Positions 1 to 8,189 of a stretch of DNA of 22,983 bases are shown in pieces (the stretch's first letter is position 1; every line of letters begins with the position of its first letter). The stretch spans positions 1 through 22,983 of the IMG/VR virus record IMGVR_UViG_3300045135_001970. One strand, given 5' to 3'. The stretch comes from a virus. A program made the translations under genes and the position numbers. Below the pieces are notes generated by a model, which did no database searches, was not told the DNA's origin, and worked only from the letters and a program-made list of their open reading frames with translations.

Positions 1-719
1 GCCACTTGATTAACTCCCTCACCCACTTGCGTAATAGCGGTGAAACCAATCGAATGATCAATCTTCTCACCAGCTGCAGTAAGGTCACGCTTACCTACGT
101 TCTCACCACCAGTCATTGGCATCATGTTTGTACACAACCATGAAGTCACTACCTTAGTGTGAGTCGGGTCAGGTTCGATGAACAATACAGTCATACCAGT
201 ATAGTCTGGTAGTAGATCTGTAGGCTTAGTAGCGGCGTAGTTCATCACGCGAGGAATCTTAGTCTCAGGATCACCAAGTAGGTTTAAGATCCAACCGTCT
301 AAGAAGTTGTTTACAGCCTTACCATATTTCTCTGGCCACACGAACACTGGTGCAGAACGATCGCGAGTAACGTTAGCTACGTCCTGTTGCATCTCACCAG
401 CACCACCAACAGCATTCTCTACGTACTCAACCTGTAGAGTAGAGGTAAGACCTTCTATTGATTGAGGACAAAGCTCAACCAAGTTCTTCAGAGTCTTCAC
501 CCATACGTCCTTGTCAGGAAGGTCCTGGAAACCACGTGGTGGTTCCATCAGGATAGCGATTACATTACGCTTAACGTAAGAGCTATTAGCTACGATAGAC
601 TTAAGGTCCGTAAGTGGACCATTCTGACCTCGTGCGCCTCGAGACAAGTCCACAGCAGGTGCTTTAGTACCTTTCATGTGTCCTGCAGAAGCCGCAACTG
701 CATCTTTAATACGTGCCAT
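1..719 (-). CDS. Tail tube protein (phiKZ gp30-like), C-terminus cut by window edge
   Basis: The minus-strand frame starts with ATG at 719-717 and stays open to base 1, giving about 239 residues with no stop; the rest lies outside the window. The protein begins MARIKDAVAASAGHMKGTKA. It starts one base inside the stop codon of the sheath gene (TAATG overlap), so the two are translationally coupled. In phiKZ-type phages the tail tube gene directly follows the sheath gene, and the tube polymerises inside the sheath to form the DNA channel. The call rests mainly on this position and on the soluble, mixed alpha/beta character of the protein; I cannot point to a diagnostic motif. Another virion protein of the tail is the main alternative. 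Confidence 0.7.
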   Translation of the reverse strand, partial: MARIKDAVAASAGHMKGTKAPAVDLSRGARGQNGPLTDLKSIVANSSYVKRNVIAILMEPPRGFQDLPDKDVWVKTLKNLVELCPQSIEGLTSTLQVEYVENAVGGAGEMQQDVANVTRDRSAPVFVWPEKYGKAVNNFLDGWILNLLGDPETKIPRVMNYAATKPTDLLPDYTGMTVLFIEPDPTHTKVVTSWLCTNMMPMTGGENVGKRDLTAAGEKIDHSIGFTAITQVGEGVNQV

Positions 720-2758
720 TATTCAAGATCCTCTCTACGACGTGCGGTAACGGTGAAAGACCCAACAGTCTTCATGTTGTTGCCGTACATGTTGACTTCA
801 CAACTCCAGCTGTAACCACGCTTAGAGTCGTCTTCTGTGTAGTATGTTCTAGGAACAATAACTACGCGATTATCGAAGCGGTTAGATACTGCTTTGGCGA
901 TTAACTCGTTAGAGTGTTCTACAAACTCATCAGCCGTTAGCTGTGTATTGCCTGTTAGGTCACGCCAAGTACGTTGACACACTTTCTCTAGTTCAACAGC
1001 AATAGCCATGTTGATTGTAGAGTTAAGGATACTAGTGTCATCGTCATAAACAGTTTGGAAACCAGGGTAGAAGAAGCTACGACGGTTGTACGTCTCACTC
1101 CACGAAAGACCAGCAGCCCAATCCTTATTACGTACGCGCGTACGCTTATACGTATTGTTTAGATTGTTTAGCAACGACACGTGGTTATTACCAGCAATAT
1201 CATAACCAGCACCAGCTCGCATCTCACCATTACCTTGACCCATGAAACGTGCTTGTTTCTGAGCAAAGTCGATAACTTGCGGTACAAGCTTATCGTAGTT
1301 AGAGTTGGTTAGGTAACCAGCCTGCGGGATAATAACCGCACGACAACATGCTGTGCCGTACAATACAGATTCAGGATACATACGTGCTGCTGCACGCAAA
1401 GCAACGCCCATAGAAGAGTCAGCGCTAGCTGTGTTAGCTGGTTCACCATCCGTCTGTGTACTTAGTACCACATATACGTCTTTACGTAGACCGATTGGTG
1501 TTAGTAACTTCTTCTTAGTTTCAATAGAGAAACCAGAATCGTAGATTACTGAGAACGGATACTTAGCATCGTCCATCAGATCTAGTTCATCATTCTCGAA
1601 GTTAGCTACACTGTTACCAACCAACGTATCGAAAGTATCGTTGTCTAGCGTACCATCAGCACCACCTTTAAGGTAGTGTGTAGCACCTTCAGTCAATAGA
1701 ATACCACCCTGTGCAGGACCAACTAGTTCGAAGTTGTCGTATGGAATACCATCAACGTCAACACCACCTACGAAGTTATAGATGTGGCCGTCTTCAACAG
1801 CAACGCCTTCAATAGCAGAACCGACTTCAATCAATGCCGCCTCAACGTTGTCTTTGTATAGGTGTAGCTCGTCACAAGGACCGTATACTGGTGGAAGACC
1901 ACTAGTTGGGTCAACTGCACGATATGAAGATGGTAGTAGCTTACCGAACGAAAGCTCAGCATCTACCTTCTTGTTGATCACACCGTCTTTGAACGAGAAC
2001 TCAACAAACTGTCCGCCAGAAAGCGTACGTGTCGTTACTGGACTAGACTTAGCGTCTGGACGCTCAACGAACTGCAATCGGTATAGATATGCTTCCTGAT
2101 CTAAGATCACTTCATCATCTACAGCAATGCTAGAGTTTAGTGTAGGCGCATAAAAGCGGAAACCGATGTTATCGCCATACATACCCTTGTGACTCGCCGG
2201 TAAGTCCATGATAGGACGTACAACAGATGGAATCATCGGGTCGCTACCTACTAGGTCACCAGCCATAACTACGCCAGAACCTACTAGTTCTCCATCAGGG
2301 ATTTCTTTAACGATCCAGCGTGCTAGAACACCAGGAGCAGTCGCTCCACTAGAAACACGGTCACCGTTGATGTCTAGCTCGTAGGTACCGTCAGGATTAC
2401 GGTTCCATACAGTCAGTTCAGACGGTACTGTTTCAAGACAAAGGCGAAGTCTTGCTTTCTTTGCATCAGCTGCAGTGATACGACGTACCATAAGGGAGTT
2501 ACCCTCGGCATTGATCGTGTTGGCTAATACAGTAGCATGGTTAGCATACTTCGAACGATAGTCGAAGGATTTTGCACCGTAGATACGTGTCAGGTCAGCG
2601 CCAGCAGCTAGTTCTACTGTCTCTGGACCGCGCTCAGTGAAGAGATGCACGTATGGAAGGTGTTGTGGAAGTTCTTCTTGTACGGGTCCAACTTCTCGAC
2701 CGGAAAGGTCCTGGATCCCGTTTAGAATGAACTGTGGAGCTGCGCTCGTCACTGTCAT
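719..2758 (-). CDS. Contractile tail sheath protein
   Basis: A 679-residue protein, close to the roughly 695 residues I recall for the phiKZ sheath gp29. It would form the contractile outer cylinder of the tail, which shortens to drive the tube into the cell. The N-terminal part (about residues 30-100) and the C-terminal part (about 540-679, with LTADEFVEHSNELIAKAV and the closing strand NMKTVGSFTVTARR) have the conserved pattern of sheath core domains: a helix, then strands that end in an arm exchanged between subunits. The middle (about 100-430) is the variable outer domain. An AAGGAGT ribosome site lies about 7 bases upstream of the ATG. The gene overlaps the tube gene by one base. It is transcribed away from the next block out of the palindrome-rich region at 2759-2982. 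Confidence 0.85.
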   Translation of the reverse strand: MTVTSAAPQFILNGIQDLSGREVGPVQEELPQHLPYVHLFTERGPETVELAAGADLTRIYGAKSFDYRSKYANHATVLANTINAEGNSLMVRRITAADAKKARLRLCLETVPSELTVWNRNPDGTYELDINGDRVSSGATAPGVLARWIVKEIPDGELVGSGVVMAGDLVGSDPMIPSVVRPIMDLPASHKGMYGDNIGFRFYAPTLNSSIAVDDEVILDQEAYLYRLQFVERPDAKSSPVTTRTLSGGQFVEFSFKDGVINKKVDAELSFGKLLPSSYRAVDPTSGLPPVYGPCDELHLYKDNVEAALIEVGSAIEGVAVEDGHIYNFVGGVDVDGIPYDNFELVGPAQGGILLTEGATHYLKGGADGTLDNDTFDTLVGNSVANFENDELDLMDDAKYPFSVIYDSGFSIETKKKLLTPIGLRKDVYVVLSTQTDGEPANTASADSSMGVALRAAARMYPESVLYGTACCRAVIIPQAGYLTNSNYDKLVPQVIDFAQKQARFMGQGNGEMRAGAGYDIAGNNHVSLLNNLNNTYKRTRVRNKDWAAGLSWSETYNRRSFFYPGFQTVYDDDTSILNSTINMAIAVELEKVCQRTWRDLTGNTQLTADEFVEHSNELIAKAVSNRFDNRVVIVPRTYYTEDDSKRGYSWSCEVNMYGNNMKTVGSFTVTARRREDLE

Positions 2759-2777
2759 TTTTACGACTCCTTAATGA

Positions 2778-2797
2778 GTGTATGTTATTGCATACAC
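2778..2797. promoter_or_regulatory. Inverted repeat in sheath leader
   Basis: GTGTATG and CATACAC form exact 7-base arms around a 6-base spacer, 20 bases before the sheath start codon. In the sheath mRNA this would fold as a small hairpin just 5' of the ribosome site. As DNA it could be an operator. No function is shown. Confidence 0.5.
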
Positions 2798-2803
2798 GTT
2801 CGA

Positions 2804-2823
2804 TTTTAATTAGCTAATTAAAA
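2804..2823. promoter_or_regulatory. 20-base perfect AT-rich palindrome
   Basis: TTTTAATTAGCTAATTAAAA is a perfect palindrome with no spacer, in the gap between the divergent sheath operon and the virion-protein operon. Its symmetry and place suggest a protein-binding site or part of a promoter for the sheath mRNA. An AT-rich sequence makes partial symmetry more likely by chance, but 10 of 10 matched pairs is notable. Confidence 0.5.
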
Positions 2824-2864
2824 CAATTATGTTTGTAACGCACCATACTAAGAATCTATCGTCC

Positions 2865-2878
2865 TTGGCGGCCGCCAA
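2865..2878. promoter_or_regulatory. 14-base GC-rich palindrome
   Basis: TTGGCGGCCGCCAA is a perfect palindrome and a sharp GC-rich island in an otherwise AT-rich control region. It sits between the divergent genes, upstream of the AT-rich stretch that probably holds the plus-strand promoter (2879-2960, with TATATA and TATG-like words). It could be an operator; no family of binding protein can be named. Confidence 0.4.
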
Positions 2879-2982
2879 TGGTATATATCCGATGTAAAAA
2901 AATACGTTACATATTGATATGGGTATTTAGATACGTAATGTATACTCTTACTACAAACATGAAAGAAAGAGGACTAGTGAAA

Positions 2983-3897
2983 ATGCTTAAGAACTCATAC
3001 GACACAACGACAGGATCGCTATTCGAAATGGGTAGAGTGATTCGTGGTATTAAGGAAGACTCTATCCGTGGTCATCTAAGTACCGTAAGTGAGCTACTAC
3101 CAGACTCACCTAAGGTAATGAAGAAGGTTCGAGTGTTGGTGGATACCGAATCTAAAACCCCAGCCTTTTATCATCCCATCAAAGTAGACGATAATATCGT
3201 GATCGATGGTAGAACATATTTAGCTGGGCGTGGTCCTGATTCCACCATCCGTGTGAAGGATGAGGGGGGTTTGAAACTACTAGCCCTTCGCGCAGCTCTG
3301 GAGCTGATCTATTCGGACGATGACTATTCTCCACTATATCGCGTATCTGATGTTCCAATGTTTGTATTCGTTAGCTGGTTTGCTGAGAACATCAGTGGTA
3401 GATTAGGACTGGATCCAGATAGTCAATTAAAGGTAACGGTGGCGGCCGCTTACTACTACTATTCAATCCATACGAAGGATGCTGCTTGGAATGACGAACT
3501 GCGTGTTAAAGTAGCTAGCAGACTAGCCAACATAACTAAGATTCCTGTGGCCAATAGTCTAGAGATTGCCAGAGACCTAAACTATATAGATGATCTAGAA
3601 AACTTTGTTGGTAGAATTAAGACCCTTACGGGCAGTACACGACTAGCCGACCTGAACGTAGGTACACTAATTACGATGTTATCCTCCACTGCAGGCTGGC
3701 ACGGGGTGCAGGCTAAAGAGACGGTAGCTATTGGTCTAGAGCACCCACCTACATGGCACGCTCTTATGTATACCGCAATTAATGAAAAGAACTACACAAG
3801 AACTAGATTATCTAAGCAGGTGCAAAGATATCGAGGTAGAGGTAGTAGTGAAGATTATGTTCGTGCATTACTGCATCAACTAAGTGACCACGAATAA
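2983..3897 (+). CDS. Probable virion protein (phiKZ gp28-position)
   Basis: I chose ATG 2983, which gives 304 residues, because AGAGGAC lies 9 bases before it. The frame stays open upstream to 2878, but that extension (rich in Y, I and R) is AT-rich leader without a ribosome site. The protein is soluble. It has a beta-rich first third (about 45-95, with GRTYLAGRGPDSTIRVKDEG), then a mostly helical part. A polyaromatic AAAYYYYSI lies near residue 160 and a basic, arginine-rich end sits near 275-295. It is the first gene of a plus-strand run ending in the terminase. In phiKZ, the genes between sheath and terminase encode particle proteins, so a structural role is inferred from position only. 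Confidence 0.55.
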   Translation: MLKNSYDTTTGSLFEMGRVIRGIKEDSIRGHLSTVSELLPDSPKVMKKVRVLVDTESKTPAFYHPIKVDDNIVIDGRTYLAGRGPDSTIRVKDEGGLKLLALRAALELIYSDDDYSPLYRVSDVPMFVFVSWFAENISGRLGLDPDSQLKVTVAAAYYYYSIHTKDAAWNDELRVKVASRLANITKIPVANSLEIARDLNYIDDLENFVGRIKTLTGSTRLADLNVGTLITMLSSTAGWHGVQAKETVAIGLEHPPTWHALMYTAINEKNYTRTRLSKQVQRYRGRGSSEDYVRALLHQLSDHE

Positions 3898-3925
3898 GTC
3901 TACATCACCTTAGGAGATTCCTTAG

Positions 3926-6475
3926 ATGTTTAAAGAACTGATTAATAAGGCCACGAGGAATATCTGGTGTAATCCATTTATGGATAGACCATCCATATTG
4001 GTTCCAAAGCGAATAGCCCCTAAAGAGGGGATTAAGCGACATATGGAGCTCCCATGGAACATCCTGTACCTTCCAGACCAACAGGAAAGGTTTTACTTGT
4101 TCCAGATAGGTAACATACCAGATAGAGCCCTTGGTCTACTACAGCGTTACGAAAACTGGACAACCCTATCTGACGTAATGGTAGATAATGAACTAACTGC
4201 CAACTTATACTTAACCGACGGCGTAGAGTTCATGCGTAACCACGTGTACATCAAACGTGGTATGGGCGGGGTATTATTCTTAGCCATTAAACACTATAGC
4301 TACATGCCTGACCCTAGAGCAGATAAGCTATACTTACGTCTTTATCAGAATTCATTTAGGGAATCGTCTAGGTCTAGTGGCATAGATAAACTAATTTATG
4401 CGGCTGGTGGGTTGATGGATCATCGTGATACGATCCTTGAAGTCCTTAATGACTATTATGATCGTAAAGATTCTGGTTATGTCTGGCTAAAACATAATGG
4501 TCTGGAGTATGGTCATTTTAGTCCTGGCATGGTTACCGTTGGCGATAGTCTCGAATTCGTGCAGGACCTATCTGTTAAGAAGGTGTTAGATTTCAAGGTA
4601 TCTGAACTACCTACATTTGTGAGTGAGTTAGATAGTAAGGCTAAATACTTACTACATCAGCCTGTCTACGACAACCCAACAATTGACTATTATGACGACA
4701 TTGATATTCTTCTGATAGATAAGACCTTTGGCGGTGAAGGGAACTATAGAGGAGTGAGATACCACAACAATGCGTTAGACTCAATCCGTATGGTTACCCA
4801 CCAAGACTACTCCATCCCTGTGAATTACATTGAGGAATTCATCGCTGATAATCCTGACATCCTCAATATGGATAACCTAACCATTAGACTTATTATCAGA
4901 CACTCTGGTTATGACAGACCTCTGGATCATAATGCCTCTAAGACACATGAGTTATATAAGCTCAGTGATGAGGAGATATTGGAAGCAATGGTTGGATTTG
5001 GTGGCGTAATCGGTGAATGGCGTGCTGAAAAGTTGGAAGCTAGCGAACATGTGTCTCTATACTCCAAACAAGATGAGCTCACTATCTCTGATGTAACTAA
5101 GGGGTACGGGTATGACTCTATCATGGTAGAGCTATTCTCTAGTCCTATACCTGGTACTGATGACGGTGGTGAATTAGAGTTTAAACTGCCAGTAGGTCTA
5201 CGTAGTAACTCCACGATCTACGAGTATGATGGCGATGGTGTGATGTTGGGGCAGTACGACATTACCTCGAACAGATTCGAGTACTATCCACTTCATCCAG
5301 AATGTGCTCGTATAGAGGGTTTTCGTGGTAAGACTACGACCTCCCCAGATTATGTGGTTGGTGAAGTAATACAACCATTAGATCCAGAACGCAATTATAG
5401 ATTCTACCTGCTCACTGTAGCTCAGCCGTCTGGCTTAACCGGCGAGTGGATAGAAGCGGTGATCGACGAGCACTATAGAATCGAGGACTCTATAGTTAGA
5501 TGGGATGTTGATCCTAGACTACGTCTTCCGTTGGTGGTGTCGGATACGGAGGCGTTGGGGTACACTACCATCCTTAGGTCTACCGAACAGGTGTTACGAC
5601 ATAGGGTGGTTAGATATGAAGATGGTAGGTATCTTCCATTGGAACTACCAATGGGTAACCTTACAGTGTGGTTAAATGGCCACTGTTTGATAGCTGGTTT
5701 AGATTACGTACTAAATGACGGTACCGAAATAGTCATCATAAACAAAGAATACTTAGTGGCAGCTGCAGACCAGTCTCTCACGTTACGGTGGAGTGGACAC
5801 ATTGAGGATAAGTTACCTGAGGACCATTCTGAGTGTGGTGTAGTCAAGCAAGGTATGTTGAGCGCTAATAATAAGTTTGACATCCGTGATGATAGGTTGA
5901 GTAGGGTAGTGGTGCGTGGTAAGGTATTGCAGCCAGACATGTTAGAATATGCTGAAGATCACAGTGGTGTGTTGGTGGAGGGCGTTATGGATGGTAGTCC
6001 GTACACTATCGAATACTACCAACCACCGCACTATGGTTTAGGTATAGAAAACATTAGTGAGTTTAAATCGGATTCACTGTCTCTCAATATACGACTATCT
6101 GCATTACTGTCCAGTAAGCTACCACAACCAACCTTCCCACCATTCATTACTGTAGATAGAGCATATGTTCTTTATAGTGTGTTTATTTCAGCAGTACTTG
6201 AAGACATGAAGAACGGTAATATCCGTATAGAGCACGGTGCTCTTACAGAGAAGGAATTGGTTAGTCTTGCACAACCTTACCTACCTCTACTGGATATGGA
6301 CCCTACTCTAATAGATTTACCGTTTACTAAGGAACTGGTGGCTATACACCCACACCGCTATATGGAAGATATAACTGTAACACTCTATGAGTATCAAACG
6401 CTAGAGAGATTGTCTTTAAAATATCTTAATGGTCTAGTGGATATGACGCAACACGTTAGAATCGGAGGTGCTTGA
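3926..6475 (+). CDS. Large probable virion structural protein
   Basis: An 849-residue protein starting at ATG 3926, with TTAGGAGA 9-10 bases upstream. It has no signal peptide, no membrane segment and no enzyme motif that I can see. It is rich in tyrosine, aspartate and short beta-strand patterns (for example VTVGDSLEFVQDL and LTVWLNGHCLIAGLDYVLND). That suggests repeated beta-sandwich modules in the second half, as in tail, neck or fibre proteins. Its stop overlaps the start region of the next gene, so the two are one transcription and translation unit. The position between sheath and terminase matches the virion-protein block of phiKZ-type phages. The exact place in the particle cannot be given. 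Confidence 0.55.
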   Translation: MFKELINKATRNIWCNPFMDRPSILVPKRIAPKEGIKRHMELPWNILYLPDQQERFYLFQIGNIPDRALGLLQRYENWTTLSDVMVDNELTANLYLTDGVEFMRNHVYIKRGMGGVLFLAIKHYSYMPDPRADKLYLRLYQNSFRESSRSSGIDKLIYAAGGLMDHRDTILEVLNDYYDRKDSGYVWLKHNGLEYGHFSPGMVTVGDSLEFVQDLSVKKVLDFKVSELPTFVSELDSKAKYLLHQPVYDNPTIDYYDDIDILLIDKTFGGEGNYRGVRYHNNALDSIRMVTHQDYSIPVNYIEEFIADNPDILNMDNLTIRLIIRHSGYDRPLDHNASKTHELYKLSDEEILEAMVGFGGVIGEWRAEKLEASEHVSLYSKQDELTISDVTKGYGYDSIMVELFSSPIPGTDDGGELEFKLPVGLRSNSTIYEYDGDGVMLGQYDITSNRFEYYPLHPECARIEGFRGKTTTSPDYVVGEVIQPLDPERNYRFYLLTVAQPSGLTGEWIEAVIDEHYRIEDSIVRWDVDPRLRLPLVVSDTEALGYTTILRSTEQVLRHRVVRYEDGRYLPLELPMGNLTVWLNGHCLIAGLDYVLNDGTEIVIINKEYLVAAADQSLTLRWSGHIEDKLPEDHSECGVVKQGMLSANNKFDIRDDRLSRVVVRGKVLQPDMLEYAEDHSGVLVEGVMDGSPYTIEYYQPPHYGLGIENISEFKSDSLSLNIRLSALLSSKLPQPTFPPFITVDRAYVLYSVFISAVLEDMKNGNIRIEHGALTEKELVSLAQPYLPLLDMDPTLIDLPFTKELVAIHPHRYMEDITVTLYEYQTLERLSLKYLNGLVDMTQHVRIGGA

Positions 6476-6477
6476 TA

Positions 6478-8136
6478 ATGAGTACTGTAAATGAAGTAGT
6501 ATTGAAAGAAGATAAGAATCGTGGCTTTCGCCTATGGAGATTGGAAGAACTATGGATGGGTGATGGCAGTGAGGGTAGATTTGTACCTAACTTAGACGAT
6601 GCTGTACTTAGTTGGACTAGCGGTATGTCTAGAGTAGTTTATGTTGATCCAACTACAAAAGTACCTACCCTAAAGCCAGTGGATACCGTAGAGCTATCTG
6701 GAGTGAAGAAAGAGGAAGCGCTACTGGGAGCGAACATTGGTCAGCCAAGTGAGTCCTATCGAATATACGTCAACGATAGTGTCGTGCCAAATACTTTTAC
6801 GGTGGACAGTAGACTACGAGTATACGGTACAGCTAATGTGAAGTATAAGGTATTCCTTGGTAGAGACATCGGTCAACACGGTACAGTGATCAGTGCTAGA
6901 TACGACCAGAATAACAATGTGGTTGATGACGCTATTGAGCTTGAGACTGTGGGGAGCGATCCGCTGTCTTCTACCGCAATCAAGGTGCCAAGAAGTGGAC
7001 ACACTAACTATGCTCTAGACGACGGCGAATTGCTGACTCTCGTTATATATAACAACGAGGGTAATGTCTCTTCAATTAACCGTATGCTTGCTGTTAACAC
7101 CGCATTCGTTAAGTCTGCGAGTAATCCTGTTAAGCACGTTACGGGTGTCCGTCTAGTATCACCGTTCTTATCTAGTGATCTAAATAATACTGTCGTATAT
7201 CCACTCAACTTACCCCTCACTTCTATGAAGGCTAGTGCTGTGGTGGAGTATAGTGACGGCACTGTGCAGAATAGAAACATTGACGGGCAGACTACAACAC
7301 TCCACGGCTTGGATGACTACCTACCCTCAATCGTTGGTCAAAGAATACCCCTTGTACTTACGTACAAGCTCGATGACGACGAATCTACCTTCACTGGTAA
7401 CTCTAATGTAGGTATTGTCTCAGAGCGCTATACGGCGATCACAGAAGCCGCAGACGTAGCATATCAAGTTAAGCTATTCGTTGCACCACAATGGATAGAT
7501 GATGTGAATGGCTATAAGCTACGCTTCTTCCTATATAACATGGAGAGACAACTAGCGCTAGACGTCACGCAGTATGTTGACTTTGACGTGAACGGAGCTA
7601 ATGCGTTCCAGCCTACATTCTACGGCATTGAACAGACATTAGCAGCAGTCTTGAACCTTAAAGATGTTGATCCTTCGTATATGGATTATAGACACATCCA
7701 GACGTTCAAGCTAGTGTTAAAGGGTCCAGCCCACTCTGAAGAAAGTCCATGGTACCTTGACTATAATAGTGATGGTGATATGTTCTTCGGTCTAAACACT
7801 TATGCGTGTAGTAATGACCTAGGTGATGGTACGCATGAGGTATTCATCAGTTCAGAACACGATAATCTGAGCGACTGGTTGAACGACGTATACGTGAAGA
7901 CAGATCCACTCGTCAATGTAGAGGCTGGAGAAGGACATGCTGTAACACCAACACACATGCGTGTGGTTATAGATAGGACTGAGTTCCGCCGTCCAGTTAC
8001 AGATTGGCAAGAAACCTTCATTGTAGACTTTGTTCCTAATGCGAGCTGTAATGTAGATATACACTGGATTAAAGAGACCGCTACAGGCGATCTAGAGCTA
8101 GCTCAGTCTACACTAAACATGTACATTAATAAATAA
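6478..8136 (+). CDS. Probable virion structural protein, beta-rich
   Basis: A 552-residue protein. The start is ATG 6478 because GGAGGT (6464-6469) is 8 bases upstream; the in-frame TTG at 6472 is too close to that site. The ribosome site lies inside the end of the preceding gene, so the pair is coupled. The chain is acidic and beta-rich throughout, with long runs of alternating hydrophobic residues and no catalytic motif, signal or membrane helix. This fits a tail, baseplate or fibre component of the virion-protein block before the terminase. I do not recognise a specific family. A stem-loop at 8142-8169 follows the stop codon. Confidence 0.5.
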   Translation: MSTVNEVVLKEDKNRGFRLWRLEELWMGDGSEGRFVPNLDDAVLSWTSGMSRVVYVDPTTKVPTLKPVDTVELSGVKKEEALLGANIGQPSESYRIYVNDSVVPNTFTVDSRLRVYGTANVKYKVFLGRDIGQHGTVISARYDQNNNVVDDAIELETVGSDPLSSTAIKVPRSGHTNYALDDGELLTLVIYNNEGNVSSINRMLAVNTAFVKSASNPVKHVTGVRLVSPFLSSDLNNTVVYPLNLPLTSMKASAVVEYSDGTVQNRNIDGQTTTLHGLDDYLPSIVGQRIPLVLTYKLDDDESTFTGNSNVGIVSERYTAITEAADVAYQVKLFVAPQWIDDVNGYKLRFFLYNMERQLALDVTQYVDFDVNGANAFQPTFYGIEQTLAAVLNLKDVDPSYMDYRHIQTFKLVLKGPAHSEESPWYLDYNSDGDMFFGLNTYACSNDLGDGTHEVFISSEHDNLSDWLNDVYVKTDPLVNVEAGEGHAVTPTHMRVVIDRTEFRRPVTDWQETFIVDFVPNASCNVDIHWIKETATGDLELAQSTLNMYINK

Positions 8137-8141
8137 CATAC

Positions 8142-8169
8142 CTAGGGGATTGTATATACAGTCTCCTAG
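8142..8169 (+). promoter_or_regulatory. Stem-loop in gap before terminase gene
   Basis: Arms CTAGGGGATTGT and ACAGTCTCCTAG pair over 12 positions (two G-U pairs) around an ATAT loop. No T-run follows, so it is not a classical terminator. It separates the virion-protein genes from the terminase start at 8190 and could be an RNA processing or attenuation site. Confidence 0.45.
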
Positions 8170-8189
8170 CTCTATGCTGGGATATTGAG

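Noticed and set aside
462-815. Plus-strand frame opposite the tail tube gene
   Set aside because: Antisense shadow of the tube and sheath genes, with no ribosome site and a low-complexity, S/R/T-rich product.
1782-2099. Plus-strand frame opposite the sheath gene
   Set aside because: Lies wholly antisense to a clear structural gene and gives a serine/threonine-rich product typical of shadow frames.
3437-3450. Second GCGGCCGC word inside the 304-residue gene
   Set aside because: It shares the core of the 2865-2878 palindrome but not its flanks, and falls in coding sequence; likely chance.
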